Assembly (NCBI GenBank): GCA_910575665.1 | Contig: CAJTFB010000031.1 | Coordinates: forward strand, 1 to 46,410 | Reading direction: 5' to 3' | DNA length: 46,410 nt | Source: Eubacteriaceae bacterium | GTDB taxonomy: Bacteria > Bacillota > Clostridia > Lachnospirales > Lachnospiraceae | Shown here: in pieces, positions 14,901 to 23,841 of the stretch | How positions within the stretch are numbered: position 1 is the first letter of the stretch | Layout of the letters: every line of letters starts with the position of its first letter | Made by a program: the position numbers and the translations under genes | Notes under the pieces: generated by a model | What the model was told of the DNA's origin: nothing | What the model saw: the letters and a program-made list of their open reading frames with translations, nothing else | Databases searched by the model: none

Positions 14901-17597
14901 TTATACTGTGCCGATAAAAATAGCTCTCAGATAAAACAGTGTTGGGATCACAAATAATGCGATGATAAAGAGGATAAATGCCCCGACAAACGCCGTATAT
15001 GCTGCATAACCGACAAGGTCTGCTGCCTTTTCAGGAATGACGATTTTCTTTCTGACAAACACGAACGCCGCCAGTGCTAATAACCCGCAGATCGATAACA
15101 CAGCTCCTGCTTTTTGTCCTGGCGCAGTATATCTCAGCTTGATATCATTCTTGCCCTCGACAACAGGGATCGACAGCATTCCATCCAGGTTCTGAAGATC
15201 CGATACCTTCTCGCCATTTACTTTACACTCCCAGCCCTCATCATAAGAAATAGGCAAAAAAAGATTCGATTTGGTCACACCCTCCAGTTCCATGCCTACA
15301 CCAGATTTGCTCTGTTCCAACGACACAATCTTGGGATTTTCCTGTTTCACTTTCTCAATCCCGTTTACAAAAGTAGAATAGTCCAACATTCCCAGATGAA
15401 GGTCCGATGGATTCACTCCGCCGCTAAACTGAACCTGCACGGTTTCATTTTGAAATGCTCCCAGGCATATGAAACCATTTCCAAAATCCGCAGGGTACTG
15501 CTGATTCTGCATGGAAGAGGACGCCGGAATCCGCACCGGAACTCCGTTGACCTTGATCTCCACCGGATTGTCGCTCGTATTCGTCCCATAAAAATACAAA
15601 ATCTTTTTCTCATTCCCGATCTGTATCTCACAGAAATTACTATAAATCTGACTGGACACATCCTGGATCAGCTTCTCCTGACTTCCTGTTACAGCCGCAA
15701 ACAAAGTATTCTGTGTCTCGAACTTCTCGCTCTTTGGAGAGAGAGAAGCGGTATCTGTATTGATCACAAAAGGAAGTTCGAACTTGTTCTTATATAATTG
15801 TATGACATCTCCACTCTCATCTATAACCTCGCAAAAATCGTATAATTCCTCTGTCAAATCATCCTGGCTCAAAAAATACTTTATATTAAAAAGAGTGTCA
15901 GAAAAAACAGTTCCTCCTGTGTCCAGCAATTGAGTCCAGTTGATGGAATAGCCAAGCGCTGCAAATTTTGGCTGGACAGATGGATTGATCACATGCCAAT
16001 AATTCGAAATCGCCTCTTTGCCAAGTACCAGCGAATATTCTATGTGATCCACCTTATAATCTGTATTCTTAATTCTTTCAAAATCTTTGATCTCAGTCTC
16101 CATCCCCATAGCAACATCATTTGCCGCTTCCAAATAGTCAGCGGAAAACACCGATACATTATCTTTGTTCGGGGCAAAACTGATAACCGAAGCACAGGTA
16201 ATCTCCACACATAATAATACTAGTATAACCCCCTTAGCCCTAGATTTTAACAGGCACCAGTAGACCGCCGCAAAAATTAATTCTACAAGAATACAGAGGA
16301 AGCCATCTCCCAATGCCGAATAGGAAGACTGCTCACAGTAGGCATGGTATATTCCATAAAACAGCCATCCGGAAAAAATCAGGGCAGCTGCGCCAATACC
16401 GACCCATATTTTTTTCTTAAGCCAATTTCCAGCAGCTTCTAGACTCTCCTTATTTTCCTGATAGAGCACAACTGCAAAATCAATCAATACAAAGGAAATG
16501 ATATACACAAATCGCAACGGCCAGCTGGCACGGCTTCCCCCATGCCACAGTGATTCCACCCCAGCAACAGCCACTGAAAGGAATAAAAGACCAATCATGC
16601 ACATATAGCTCTTATATTTTCTGATTTTCTCAGAAACCAATCCTTTTCCGTGCACCAGAAAAAACAATATGCAGGCGCAGGGCAAAGCGGTATTTACCAG
16701 CATGGTCTCTACTGTTTTCCATTCACCAAGGCTCCATCGGTTCTCAAGCGCCGCCCTGTATACATTTAAAAAGCCTCCCTCTCCACTCCTCGGCGTATCC
16801 GTCACACAGAGCAGCGCTGGAATACTTACAAAGGCGCTGATCAAAATAGCAGCAACGACAGACCCACCAAGCCACAGGGCACACCTTCTTTTCTCCGCCT
16901 TTTCCTCCGTATCCCAAAACGTTCTCAGAGCGCTTGACAGGAATAGAAAAACCAATGTAATACAGCCTGTATAGACATTCACCATCAAACACAGCGCAAA
17001 GACGAAGATAAAAAATTTGCACCCTTTCTTTTCAAAAATACGGTCTAACCCAATCATAAGCAAGGGAAGCAAAAATGCGATGTCCATCACAAGCATAATC
17101 TGAAAATGAATCAGAGAGGCCGCGCCAAAAGCATACAAGACGCCGCCGGCCATGTGCACGATGTTTTTCACCTCATACTTTCGCAAATAAAAATACATGG
17201 AGAAAGCAATGGCAATCATTTTAAGTATCATAAGGATATTAGCAAAATTCGCCAGATTTTCCCTTGTAGAAAAATATAAAAACAGATTCAGCGGACTCAT
17301 CAGCGCTCCCAAGGAGGAAGCTCCTGATATATTCATGCCAAAAGCTGAATTCCATGTAAAAAACGGACTTGCTTGTCCATGCAGAATATCCCAAACATAG
17401 TACATCCCCGCCGGGATCGTCTGCTGAACCATATCACCGCGGGCGATAGTCCCATCACCAAAAGGATAAATATCATTCAACATGTACACGACAAACACCA
17501 CGACGCTAATCACAATAGCCATAATTGACAAGTCTCTGGCGATCGCTTTCTTTTTCTCTGTCACTGTAAACCAGCTATGAATATTTTTTTCTATCAT
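14901..17597 (-). CDS. YfhO-family multi-spanning membrane protein
   Basis: This protein of 898 residues has a short cytoplasmic N-terminus, about 12 membrane helices over residues 20-480, a large extracytoplasmic C-terminal region (about 490-840) and one or two final helices. The first loop has DGTIARGDMVQQTIPAGMYY and then FTWNSAFGMNISG, the acidic loop and G/N-rich segment typical of YfhO proteins. These are GT-C-like glycosyltransferases proposed to decorate teichoic acids in Firmicutes (YfhO in B. subtilis, relatives in Listeria). The substrate here is unknown. It is monocistronic, with its own promoter divergent from fabF. Confidence 0.85.
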   Translation of the reverse strand: MIEKNIHSWFTVTEKKKAIARDLSIMAIVISVVVFVVYMLNDIYPFGDGTIARGDMVQQTIPAGMYYVWDILHGQASPFFTWNSAFGMNISGASSLGALMSPLNLFLYFSTRENLANFANILMILKMIAIAFSMYFYLRKYEVKNIVHMAGGVLYAFGAASLIHFQIMLVMDIAFLLPLLMIGLDRIFEKKGCKFFIFVFALCLMVNVYTGCITLVFLFLSSALRTFWDTEEKAEKRRCALWLGGSVVAAILISAFVSIPALLCVTDTPRSGEGGFLNVYRAALENRWSLGEWKTVETMLVNTALPCACILFFLVHGKGLVSEKIRKYKSYMCMIGLLFLSVAVAGVESLWHGGSRASWPLRFVYIISFVLIDFAVVLYQENKESLEAAGNWLKKKIWVGIGAAALIFSGWLFYGIYHAYCEQSSYSALGDGFLCILVELIFAAVYWCLLKSRAKGVILVLLCVEITCASVISFAPNKDNVSVFSADYLEAANDVAMGMETEIKDFERIKNTDYKVDHIEYSLVLGKEAISNYWHVINPSVQPKFAALGYSINWTQLLDTGGTVFSDTLFNIKYFLSQDDLTEELYDFCEVIDESGDVIQLYKNKFELPFVINTDTASLSPKSEKFETQNTLFAAVTGSQEKLIQDVSSQIYSNFCEIQIGNEKKILYFYGTNTSDNPVEIKVNGVPVRIPASSSMQNQQYPADFGNGFICLGAFQNETVQVQFSGGVNPSDLHLGMLDYSTFVNGIEKVKQENPKIVSLEQSKSGVGMELEGVTKSNLFLPISYDEGWECKVNGEKVSDLQNLDGMLSIPVVEGKNDIKLRYTAPGQKAGAVLSICGLLALAAFVFVRKKIVIPEKAADLVGYAAYTAFVGAFILFIIALFVIPTLFYLRAIFIGTV

Positions 17598-17661
17598 TTA
17601 CCTTTTTCCTTCCAAACGTATACTTTAAACATCTTTTTTATATAACATTATATATTTTAAC

Positions 17662-17690
17662 ATTATACGTGTTTTAAGGAAAAAAATCAA
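17662..17690 (-). promoter_or_regulatory. Sigma-A promoter of the YfhO-family gene
   Basis: On the minus strand TTGATT (17690-17685) and TATAAT (17667-17662) have a 17-bp spacer. It lies back to back with the fabF promoter. Confidence 0.7.
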
Positions 17691-17721
17691 TGCCAACTGT
17701 CCAAAGAACCCAAGGGACGTC

Positions 17722-17750
17722 TTGACCGCCTTTTCTTATTTTGATACAAT
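17722..17750 (+). promoter_or_regulatory. Sigma-A promoter of fabF
   Basis: TTGACC (17722-17727), 17 bp, TACAAT (17745-17750), 25 bp before the ATG. No FapR-like palindrome was noticed around it. Confidence 0.7.
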
Positions 17751-17775
17751 ATTAGCCAAATGGAGGTATACATAA

Positions 17776-19026
17776 ATGAAAGAAAGATTAGTAATTACCG
17801 GCATGGGAGCAGTAACCCCCATCGGTATTGGAGTAGAAACTTATTGGAACAGCCTGATCGGTGGCAAATGTGGTGTTGAACGGATTACCCGCTTTGATCC
17901 GAAAGAATCACCGGTAAAGATCGCCGCCCAGGTAAAGAATTTTAATCCAGATGATTTTATGACGAAAAAGCAGAGTCGCGAGATGGATCTGTTTATGCAA
18001 TACGGTTATGCTGCTGGTGAAGAAGCACTGGCAGACGGTGGGATCAAGGAAGACACGATTCCCGCTGACCGCATGGGCGTCGTTGTGGGAACTGCCATGG
18101 CGGGCGTATCCATCATCGCTGAAACCCAGGACGGGTTGAGCACTGGGGAACACACAAAAGTTAGTCCTCGTTTTGTACCAAAATTTATCGGTAACATCGC
18201 CGCAGCGCAAATCGCCATCGCCAAAGGTTACCGCGGACCAAGCCTCACGGTCAGCACCGCATGTTCCTCTGGCGCCGATGCCATTTCCACGGCTGCTATG
18301 CTACTTCTTGCCGGAGAAGCTGATGCCATTCTTGTAGTGGGTGCCGAGGCAAGCCTTTGCCCAGTGGTGGTGGCAGGTCTTGCCTCCGCTCATGCTCTCA
18401 GCACAAACAACGACAACCCCCAGACTGCCAGCCGTCCATTTGATAAGACCAGAGATGGTTTTGTATTTGGCGAGGGCGGCGGAGCTCTTTTAATGGAGAC
18501 AGAAGCCCATGCTCTGGCAAGGGGAGCAAAGATCCACGCGGAACTGATGGGCTTTGCCAACTGCACCGACGGGTATCATGTGACGGCTCCCCATCCGGAA
18601 GGAATTGGCGCCATCGCATGCATGGACAATGCGATCAAAAAAGCTGGTCTGATCCCAGAGGATATCGGTTACATCAATACCCACGGCACCTCCACTCCGA
18701 TGGGAGACACCATTGAGACCAACGCCATCAAATCCCTGTTTGGGGATCATGCCTATCAAATGGCTGTGACTTCCACAAAAGGAGCTACCGGACATATGAT
18801 GGGCGCCGGCGGCGTCACAGAGACCATCGCCTGCATCAAAGCAGTTCAGGCGGGAATGATCCCGCCAACGCTGAATCTGAATACACCAGATGATGAGTGC
18901 GACCTGAATTATGTTCCAAATAAGGCAGAAAAACGGGATGTCCGCTATGCCATGACCAACGCCTTCGGGTTCGGCGGACAGAATTCTAGCCTGATCATAG
19001 GAAGGTATGAGGCCTCTGTATCATAA
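17776..19026 (+). CDS. fabF: 3-oxoacyl-ACP synthase II (FabF)
   Basis: FabF extends acyl-ACP with malonyl-ACP in type II fatty acid synthesis. The 416-residue protein carries the full Cys-His-His triad at C163 (STACSSGAD), H303 (NTHGTSTPMGD) and H340 (KGATGHMMGAGG), the same numbering as E. coli FabF. The terminal NAFGFGGQNSSL is also canonical. The ATG has GGAGG 9 nt upstream. Other fab genes are not adjacent, unlike the usual clostridial fab cluster, so this may be an additional copy. lrgA follows after 54 bp. Confidence 0.95.
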   Translation: MKERLVITGMGAVTPIGIGVETYWNSLIGGKCGVERITRFDPKESPVKIAAQVKNFNPDDFMTKKQSREMDLFMQYGYAAGEEALADGGIKEDTIPADRMGVVVGTAMAGVSIIAETQDGLSTGEHTKVSPRFVPKFIGNIAAAQIAIAKGYRGPSLTVSTACSSGADAISTAAMLLLAGEADAILVVGAEASLCPVVVAGLASAHALSTNNDNPQTASRPFDKTRDGFVFGEGGGALLMETEAHALARGAKIHAELMGFANCTDGYHVTAPHPEGIGAIACMDNAIKKAGLIPEDIGYINTHGTSTPMGDTIETNAIKSLFGDHAYQMAVTSTKGATGHMMGAGGVTETIACIKAVQAGMIPPTLNLNTPDDECDLNYVPNKAEKRDVRYAMTNAFGFGGQNSSLIIGRYEASVS

Positions 19027-19080
19027 TGTAAAAGACAGGAAATAATAACATTATAGATCTTATACAGAATCGAGGCTTAT

Positions 19081-19455
19081 ATGAAATACATCCGACAATT
19101 TTTCATTATACTACTATTTTGTTTTTTGGGTGAGCTTCTAAAATATCTGATTCCCCTTCCCATACCCACCAGCATCTATGGGCTGATCCTGATGCTCACA
19201 GCGCTGCTCACCGGTATCCTGAAGGTGGATCAGGTGGATGAAACCGCTGTTTTTCTAATTGACATCATGCCGGTCATGTTTATTCCGGCAGGTGTCGGTC
19301 TTTTGACCAGCATCGAAGCACTGCGTCCGAATCTAGCCGCCATCATCGTGATCACGATCCTCACTACAGTCCTCGTTATGGGCATCACCGGAATCACTGC
19401 CCAGTTTATTATGGAACGTAAGAAGGGCAGAAATGATAAAGAGGTGGCACAATGA
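19081..19455 (+). CDS. lrgA: CidA/LrgA-family holin-like protein
   Basis: The 124-residue protein has four membrane helices: an N-terminal one (FFIILLFCFLGELLKYLI), IYGLILMLTALLTG, the conserved FLIDIMPVMFIPAGVGLL and IIVITILTTVLVMGI. LrgA/CidA proteins act with LrgB/CidB in programmed lysis or, in some species, in pyruvate uptake. The basic tail ERKKGRNDKE is cytoplasmic. It overlaps lrgB by 4 bp. Confidence 0.88.
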   Translation: MKYIRQFFIILLFCFLGELLKYLIPLPIPTSIYGLILMLTALLTGILKVDQVDETAVFLIDIMPVMFIPAGVGLLTSIEALRPNLAAIIVITILTTVLVMGITGITAQFIMERKKGRNDKEVAQ

Positions 19456-20144
19456 ATGATTTTTTTATAAGCTCACTTTTCTTCGGCGTCCTGGTAAGCC
19501 TGGGCGGCTACGAGCTGGGAATCTTTTTAAAAAAGAAAACCGGCCTCGCCATCATGAATCCGCTGCTGGTGTCCATTCTTCTGGTGATCGGCATCCTGCT
19601 ATTGTTCCCTGTGGACTACGGCACCTATGAAGCCGGAGGAAAATATCTTAGCTATCTTCTCACACCAGCCACAGTCTGTCTTGCCGTTCCACTTTACAAA
19701 CAGATCCATCTGTTAAAACAGTATCGTACCGCCATCTCCTTGTCCGTGCTGGCGGGTACGCTGACCAGTCTGGCGGGTGTTCTGGTACTGGCCGTCCTGT
19801 TCCGCCTCTCCCACTCCATATACGTCACTCTTCTTCCTAAGTCCATTACTACCGCCATCGGAATGGGCGTGAGCGAAGAACTGGAAGGAATTGTAAATAT
19901 CACAGTAGCAGTCATCGTGGTCACCGGAGTTCTTGGAAATGTTATGGGAGAATGGATTCTCAAACTCTTCCGCATCGAAAATAAGATTGCCAAAGGACTG
20001 GCACTGGGCACTGCTGCCCACGCCATCGGCACCAGCAAGGCGATGGAACTCGGTGAGATCGAAGGCGCCATGAGCAGCCTCGCCATCGTGACGGCTGGAC
20101 TCCTCACCGTCATTGGAGCCAGCATTTTCTCCATGATCTATTAG
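19452..20144 (+). CDS. lrgB: LrgB/CidB-family membrane protein
   Basis: The 230-residue partner of LrgA has about six membrane helices. It shows the family signatures LLTPATVCLAVPLYKQ (about 70-85), LLPKSITTAIGMGVSEELEG (about 125-145) and the late AHAIGTSKAMELGEIEGAMS. ATGA overlap with lrgA indicates coupled translation. Depending on lineage, the pair controls murein hydrolase activity or transports pyruvate. The nearby fatty acid gene might point to pyruvate/acetyl-CoA balance, but this is speculation. Confidence 0.9.
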   Translation: MNDFFISSLFFGVLVSLGGYELGIFLKKKTGLAIMNPLLVSILLVIGILLLFPVDYGTYEAGGKYLSYLLTPATVCLAVPLYKQIHLLKQYRTAISLSVLAGTLTSLAGVLVLAVLFRLSHSIYVTLLPKSITTAIGMGVSEELEGIVNITVAVIVVTGVLGNVMGEWILKLFRIENKIAKGLALGTAAHAIGTSKAMELGEIEGAMSSLAIVTAGLLTVIGASIFSMIY

Positions 20145-20202
20145 TGTTGACAGCAAAATAATATGCGACGAATTGACACCGCCAAAAGAAAGGAACAAAT
20201 CC

Positions 20203-20853
20203 ATGGATGCTCTGACAGAACAGATTATAAATTCCGATGCCTTAAGCGACGAAGCGCTGGCAAAAAAAATAGACCATTTCTTACAAATACACACAGAGGA
20301 GGTTCAGACCGACGGCAGGGACACTTTTCACTGCCACCGCTACGAACCAACTTCCTACCGCGTGCTGCATACTCTGTTTGAAGCCATTCCCCTGACGGAT
20401 CAGGATACCCTGCTGGATTACGGCAGCGGCCTAGGCCGTCTGAGTTTTTACACAAACCACCGTTTTCACAACGGCGCCATCGGCATCGAACTGTCCGAGA
20501 CCTTTCACCGGGAAGCGCTTAAAAATCTGAACCAGTACCGGGGTGTTCACAGAGAACGTTTGGCGTTTGTTCACGGAAAGGCAGAGGATTTTGCCATTCC
20601 GGATGAGGTTACCACTGTCTATTGTTTTAACCCATTTTCGACAGACATTTTCCGAAAGGTACTAACAAATATCGAAAAATCCTATGAAAACAAACCACGA
20701 AAGGTCACTTTGATCCTGTATTACCCAGAGGACAACACCATCTTTTACATTGAGCGGCATACCGGATTTCGGCTGGTAAACGAGATCGCCGTCCCGGAAC
20801 TGTTTGAGGGAGACCGCAGAGAAAAATTCTGCATTTATGAACTGAGTGAATAA
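20203..20853 (+). CDS. Class I SAM-dependent methyltransferase
   Basis: The 216-residue Rossmann methyltransferase has motif I LLDYGSGLGRLSFY (about 69-82) and the acidic end of strand two in GAIGIELSE. Motif IV reads VYCFNPFS, where NPPY-type enzymes have a similar N-P pair. I use ATG 20203, preceded by AAAGGA at about 9 nt; a TTG 30 bp upstream is less well placed. The substrate cannot be inferred. It follows lrgB after 58 bp and may share its transcript. Confidence 0.8.
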   Translation: MDALTEQIINSDALSDEALAKKIDHFLQIHTEEVQTDGRDTFHCHRYEPTSYRVLHTLFEAIPLTDQDTLLDYGSGLGRLSFYTNHRFHNGAIGIELSETFHREALKNLNQYRGVHRERLAFVHGKAEDFAIPDEVTTVYCFNPFSTDIFRKVLTNIEKSYENKPRKVTLILYYPEDNTIFYIERHTGFRLVNEIAVPELFEGDRREKFCIYELSE

Positions 20854-20877
20854 TACGGTCTCCGGAGCAAAATTATA

Positions 20878-20906
20878 TTGCGGTTCTGACATTTTTCTAG
20901 TATAAT
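20878..20906 (+). promoter_or_regulatory. Sigma-A promoter before the tandem-repeat locus
   Basis: TTGCGG (20878-20883), 17 bp, TATAAT (20901-20906), placed 13 bp upstream of the first possible start codon of the 77-residue ORF. The -10 is a perfect match. Confidence 0.65.
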
Positions 20907-20918
20907 AAATCTATAGAG

Positions 20919-21152
20919 TTGAGAAAGGAAGTGGAGAGATTGATTGATGAAGAGCTGTTTAAAAAAATGCTCATGACCTTCGACCACAAATACGAGGCAG
21001 CTTCCGTATTTTATGACAATCTCCCTTACGTGAGAGATTATGACCTCTGTAATTGGACCCCTCTTCGTATGGTAAGCGGCAATATCATAAAATATTATCA
21101 GTATAAACTTGACAAGCCTGTAATTCTTCAAACCGATCCTGATGGCTTTTAA
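20919..21152 (+). CDS. Hypothetical protein truncated by a tandem repeat (up to 77 aa)
   Basis: The frame starts at TTG 20919, or at GTG 20931 or TTG 20940 behind GGAAGTGGAG. It gives a soluble protein with segments RLIDEELFKKMLMTFDHKYE and then VFYDNLPYVRDYDLCNW. I do not recognise it. The last about 26 codons (GNIIKYYQYKLDKPVILQTD) are the first copy of the 107-bp repeat. The next two copies encode the same peptide after a stop, so the C-terminus has been multiplied and the original end is uncertain. A promoter in front suggests it is expressed. Confidence 0.5.
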   Translation: MRKEVERLIDEELFKKMLMTFDHKYEAASVFYDNLPYVRDYDLCNWTPLRMVSGNIIKYYQYKLDKPVILQTDPDGF

Positions 21153-21378
21153 AAGAACATCCTTTTGTCACAAGCTATACATGCGGCAATATCATAAAAT
21201 ATTATCAGTATAAACTTGACAAGCCTGTAATTCTTCAAACCGATTCTGACGGTTATTAAAAGAACATCCTTTTGTCACAAGCTATACATGCGGCAATATC
21301 ATAAAATATTATCAGTATAAACTTGACAAGCCTGTAATTCTTCAAACCGATCCTGACGGTTATAAAAAAAACATCCTT
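21076..21378. repeat. 107-bp tandem repeat, about 2.8 copies
   Basis: Copies begin at 21076, 21183 and 21290 with GCGGCAATATCATAAAATAT, a constant 107-bp period. Differences are few: GATGGCTTTTAAAAG, GACGGTTATTAAAAG and GACGGTTATAAAAAA at the same position. The third copy runs into the terminator hairpin. The low divergence suggests recent slippage or unequal exchange. Confidence 0.9.
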
Positions 21379-21420
21379 TTATCCCGGTCTCAAAACCTTC
21401 GGAGTAAAAGGATGTTTTTT
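21366..21420. terminator. Bidirectional terminator between the repeat locus and eno
   Basis: AAAAAACATCCTTTT (21366-21380) pairs exactly with AAAAGGATGTTTTTT (21406-21420), giving T-runs on both strands. It serves the convergent repeat ORF and enolase genes. Its left arm belongs to the last repeat copy. Confidence 0.8.
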
Positions 21421-21490
21421 ATTTCGCTCGACGCGCCACTGGAGGAAATCAAGTTTAAATCAGCGGCGTCAACCCATTTCGCCGGATCTG

Positions 21491-22786
21491 CTATACCAGC
21501 TTCATGAAGGCTGCAGATTCTCCCAGCTGTTCTTCGATGCGTAGCAGCTGGTTGTACTTGCACACACGGTCGGTACGGGTCGGCGCCCCCGTCTTGATCT
21601 GGCCGGCATTGAGCCCCACTGCGATATCGGATATGGTGGTGTCTTCTGTCTCGCCGGAGCGGTGGCTGACTATAGCGTTCCACTGGTTGTTTTTCGTCAT
21701 GCGAATCGCCTCCAGTGTCTCCGTCACACTGCCGATCTGATTTGGTTTGATCAGTACCGCATTGGATACCCTGAGATCCGCGCCTTTGGCGATACGCTCA
21801 GTATTGGTGACAAACAGGTCATCTCCCACCAGCTGTACCCGTTTTCCCAATCTGTCCGTTAGAAGTTTCCAGCCCTGCCAGTCTTCCTCTGCCAGACCAT
21901 CCTCAATCGAGAAGATCGGATATTTATTGCAAAGTTCCTCCCAATAAGAAACCATGTCCTCCGCGGAACGCAACTCTCCATTTTTCCAGAACAAATATTG
22001 TCCTGTCTTTCCCTGTTTCACTGCTTCATCATACATCTCTGTGCAGGCCCCATCAATGGCGATGCGAAAATCTTCGCCAGGGCGGTATCCAGCCAGTTCG
22101 ACAGCCTTCACGATATATTGCAGAGCCTCTTCGTCGTTGCGCAGTTTCGGAGCAAAGCCACCCTCATCTCCCACACTGGTTATATGGCCTTCTTTTTTGA
22201 GAAGATTCTTTAACTCCCGGTACACATTACAGCACCATTCTAGACAGCCGTGGAAAGATTTCGCCCCCACTGGCATGATCATAAATTCCTGAATATTTAA
22301 GCTGGAATCCGCATGTTTTCCTCCATTTATGATATTCATCATCGGCACCGGAAGAATTCTGCCATCCGGTCCTCCAAGATACTGATAGAGAGGCAGACCT
22401 ACCTGCAAGGCCGCCGCTTTTGCCACAGCAATCGATACGCCAAGGATGGCATTGGCACCAAATCTCCCTTTATTCTTTGTTCCGTCCTCCCGGATCATCA
22501 TCTGGTCGATCTCCACCTGATTCAGCGCATTCCTTCCATCCAGCACATAGGCAATGTTGTCATTTACATGATCCACCGCCTTCTTTACTCCCATACCGCC
22601 GTAACGGGGAAGTTCTTTGTCTCTCAATTCGACGGCTTCAAAAGCACCCGTAGAAGCCCCAGAGGGAACCGCCCCTCTTCCCGTTGCCCCGCCGCAGAGC
22701 CCCACTTCTACTTCCACCGTCGGATTCCCTCGGGAATCCAGAATTTCTCTCGCCCGTACAGATTTGATTCTGAATTTATGTTCCAT
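21491..22786 (-). CDS. eno: Enolase
   Basis: Enolase interconverts 2-phosphoglycerate and phosphoenolpyruvate. The 431-residue protein has all key parts: [10 protein letters not shown] (mobile loop), NGGKHAD, the GDEGGFAP glutamate, Mg2+ ligands in [23 protein letters not shown] and [10 protein letters not shown], catalytic lysine in [13 protein letters not shown], and [10 protein letters not shown]. It lies 47 bp after the small zinc-ribbon gene and appears to share its promoter, an unusual partner for eno. The start has AGGAGG 7 nt upstream. Convergent to the tandem-repeat locus. Confidence 0.97.
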   Translation of the reverse strand: MEHKFRIKSVRAREILDSRGNPTVEVEVGLCGGATGRGAVPSGASTGAFEAVELRDKELPRYGGMGVKKAVDHVNDNIAYVLDGRNALNQVEIDQMMIREDGTKNKGRFGANAILGVSIAVAKAAALQVGLPLYQYLGGPDGRILPVPMMNIINGGKHADSSLNIQEFMIMPVGAKSFHGCLEWCCNVYRELKNLLKKEGHITSVGDEGGFAPKLRNDEEALQYIVKAVELAGYRPGEDFRIAIDGACTEMYDEAVKQGKTGQYLFWKNGELRSAEDMVSYWEELCNKYPIFSIEDGLAEEDWQGWKLLTDRLGKRVQLVGDDLFVTNTERIAKGADLRVSNAVLIKPNQIGSVTETLEAIRMTKNNQWNAIVSHRSGETEDTTISDIAVGLNAGQIKTGAPTRTDRVCKYNQLLRIEEQLGESAAFMKLV

Positions 22787-22833
22787 AAAAAAGCCTCCTG
22801 TTTTTTTCTTAGTATCAAACAGAAGACTTTTTT

Positions 22834-23022
22834 CTATTCATTCTTTTTGTTCAATTCGCCAACAAATACATTCCGTATACTGTTCACTGTCCGAAAGGTG
22901 TATGTACTTCTTCCACAATGAGCACACACCTCGTCGTCATTACTAAAATCGTCCATCTCTTCGCGATAACCACAGATCGGGCATGTCACCAATACTTTTC
23001 TGCCGTTTTTTCTACTGTCCAT
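22834..23022 (-). CDS. Small zinc-ribbon protein (62 aa)
   Basis: Two knuckles, CPICG (about 19-23) and CAHCG (about 33-37), separated by an acidic loop, form a zinc ribbon. Basic residues lie at the N-terminus ([11 protein letters not shown]) and the tail is charged. Such small ribbons may bind nucleic acid or protein; no specific role is known to me. A promoter lies 43-71 bp upstream and eno follows, so it may be co-expressed with glycolysis. Confidence 0.7.
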   Translation of the reverse strand: MDSRKNGRKVLVTCPICGYREEMDDFSNDDEVCAHCGRSTYTFRTVNSIRNVFVGELNKKNE

Positions 23023-23064
23023 CTAACACACCTCGTTATAATAAAGTTACTTTTATGTCTTTTT

Positions 23065-23093
23065 ATTATACTATAAAATGTCTCAGATTGCAA
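23065..23093 (-). promoter_or_regulatory. Sigma-A promoter of the zinc-ribbon/eno unit
   Basis: On the minus strand TTGCAA (23093-23088), 17 bp, TATAAT (23070-23065). The -35 overlaps the last codons and stop of the upstream ABC permease gene. Confidence 0.7.
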
Positions 23094-23841
23094 GTCCGCG
23101 CTTCTTCATGATCCGCCGCTCTATCGCCGAAAATATGCCTTTTTCGATAACAACTCCCACCAAAACAATAATTACCATAACAAGCATAACCTGGTTAATA
23201 TCTGCCAGATCCCTTCCCATAACCAACGTCTGTCCCAGACCAATGGAAGTAGTCATCACTTCACCCGCCATCAGTGCCCGCCAGGCGAAAGACCATCCCT
23301 GTTTGAGTCCGGTGATCAGTTCTGGAAGACTGGCAGGAAGGATTACATGCAGATAAAGCTGCTTTTTGTCCGCCCCCATCGTAAGAGCCGCAAGGCGGTA
23401 AATAGGTGGCACATTTTTTATGGCATTATCTACAGAGATCGCCACACTAAACGCAGCTCCCATCACTACGACAAAAAGAATTGCCTGGGTGGACAGTCCA
23501 AACCATAAGATCGAAAAGGGTACCCAGCACACACTGGGCAGTGTCTGAATTCCCAGCACCAGCGGTTTCATATGTTTTTGCAAATAAGAAAATTGATGAA
23601 TCAGAAGTCCGAGGATTACCCCGATGACAACCGCCACAGCAAAACCAATCATGCCCCTCAGCAGAGAGTTACCAGTGGCCTTCAGCAATGTCCCGTCGCT
23701 GCAGAGCTCCACAAACCGCTCTGCCACCCCTGCTGGTGAGGGCACCGAATAACTTTTGAAGACCTCCAGCACATCCACAGTGAGCCAGAAGCCCCCCTGC
23801 CACAATAAGACTAGTATAATTAAAAATAAAATGGTTCCCAT
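23083..23841 (-). CDS. ABC transporter permease, SsuC/TauC type
   Basis: This 252-residue permease has six helices and the EAA-type loop (ALTMGADKKQLYLHVILPAS, about 150-170) that docks on the ATPase. The family imports sulfonates, taurine, nitrate or thiamine precursors. Its ATG overlaps the ATPase stop at 23841. The substrate is unresolved because the binding protein lacks a diagnostic motif known to me. Confidence 0.85.
   Translation of the reverse strand: MGTILFLIILVLLWQGGFWLTVDVLEVFKSYSVPSPAGVAERFVELCSDGTLLKATGNSLLRGMIGFAVAVVIGVILGLLIHQFSYLQKHMKPLVLGIQTLPSVCWVPFSILWFGLSTQAILFVVVMGAAFSVAISVDNAIKNVPPIYRLAALTMGADKKQLYLHVILPASLPELITGLKQGWSFAWRALMAGEVMTTSIGLGQTLVMGRDLADINQVMLVMVIIVLVGVVIEKGIFSAIERRIMKKRGLAI

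Noticed and set aside
21076-21378. CRISPR array
   Set aside because: The units are direct 107-bp copies without unique spacers, and no cas genes are nearby.
22787-22833. Riboswitch-like hairpin over the eno ribosome site
   Set aside because: A CTTCTGTTT/AAACAGGAG stem has one mismatch and a long loop; too weak to support a call.
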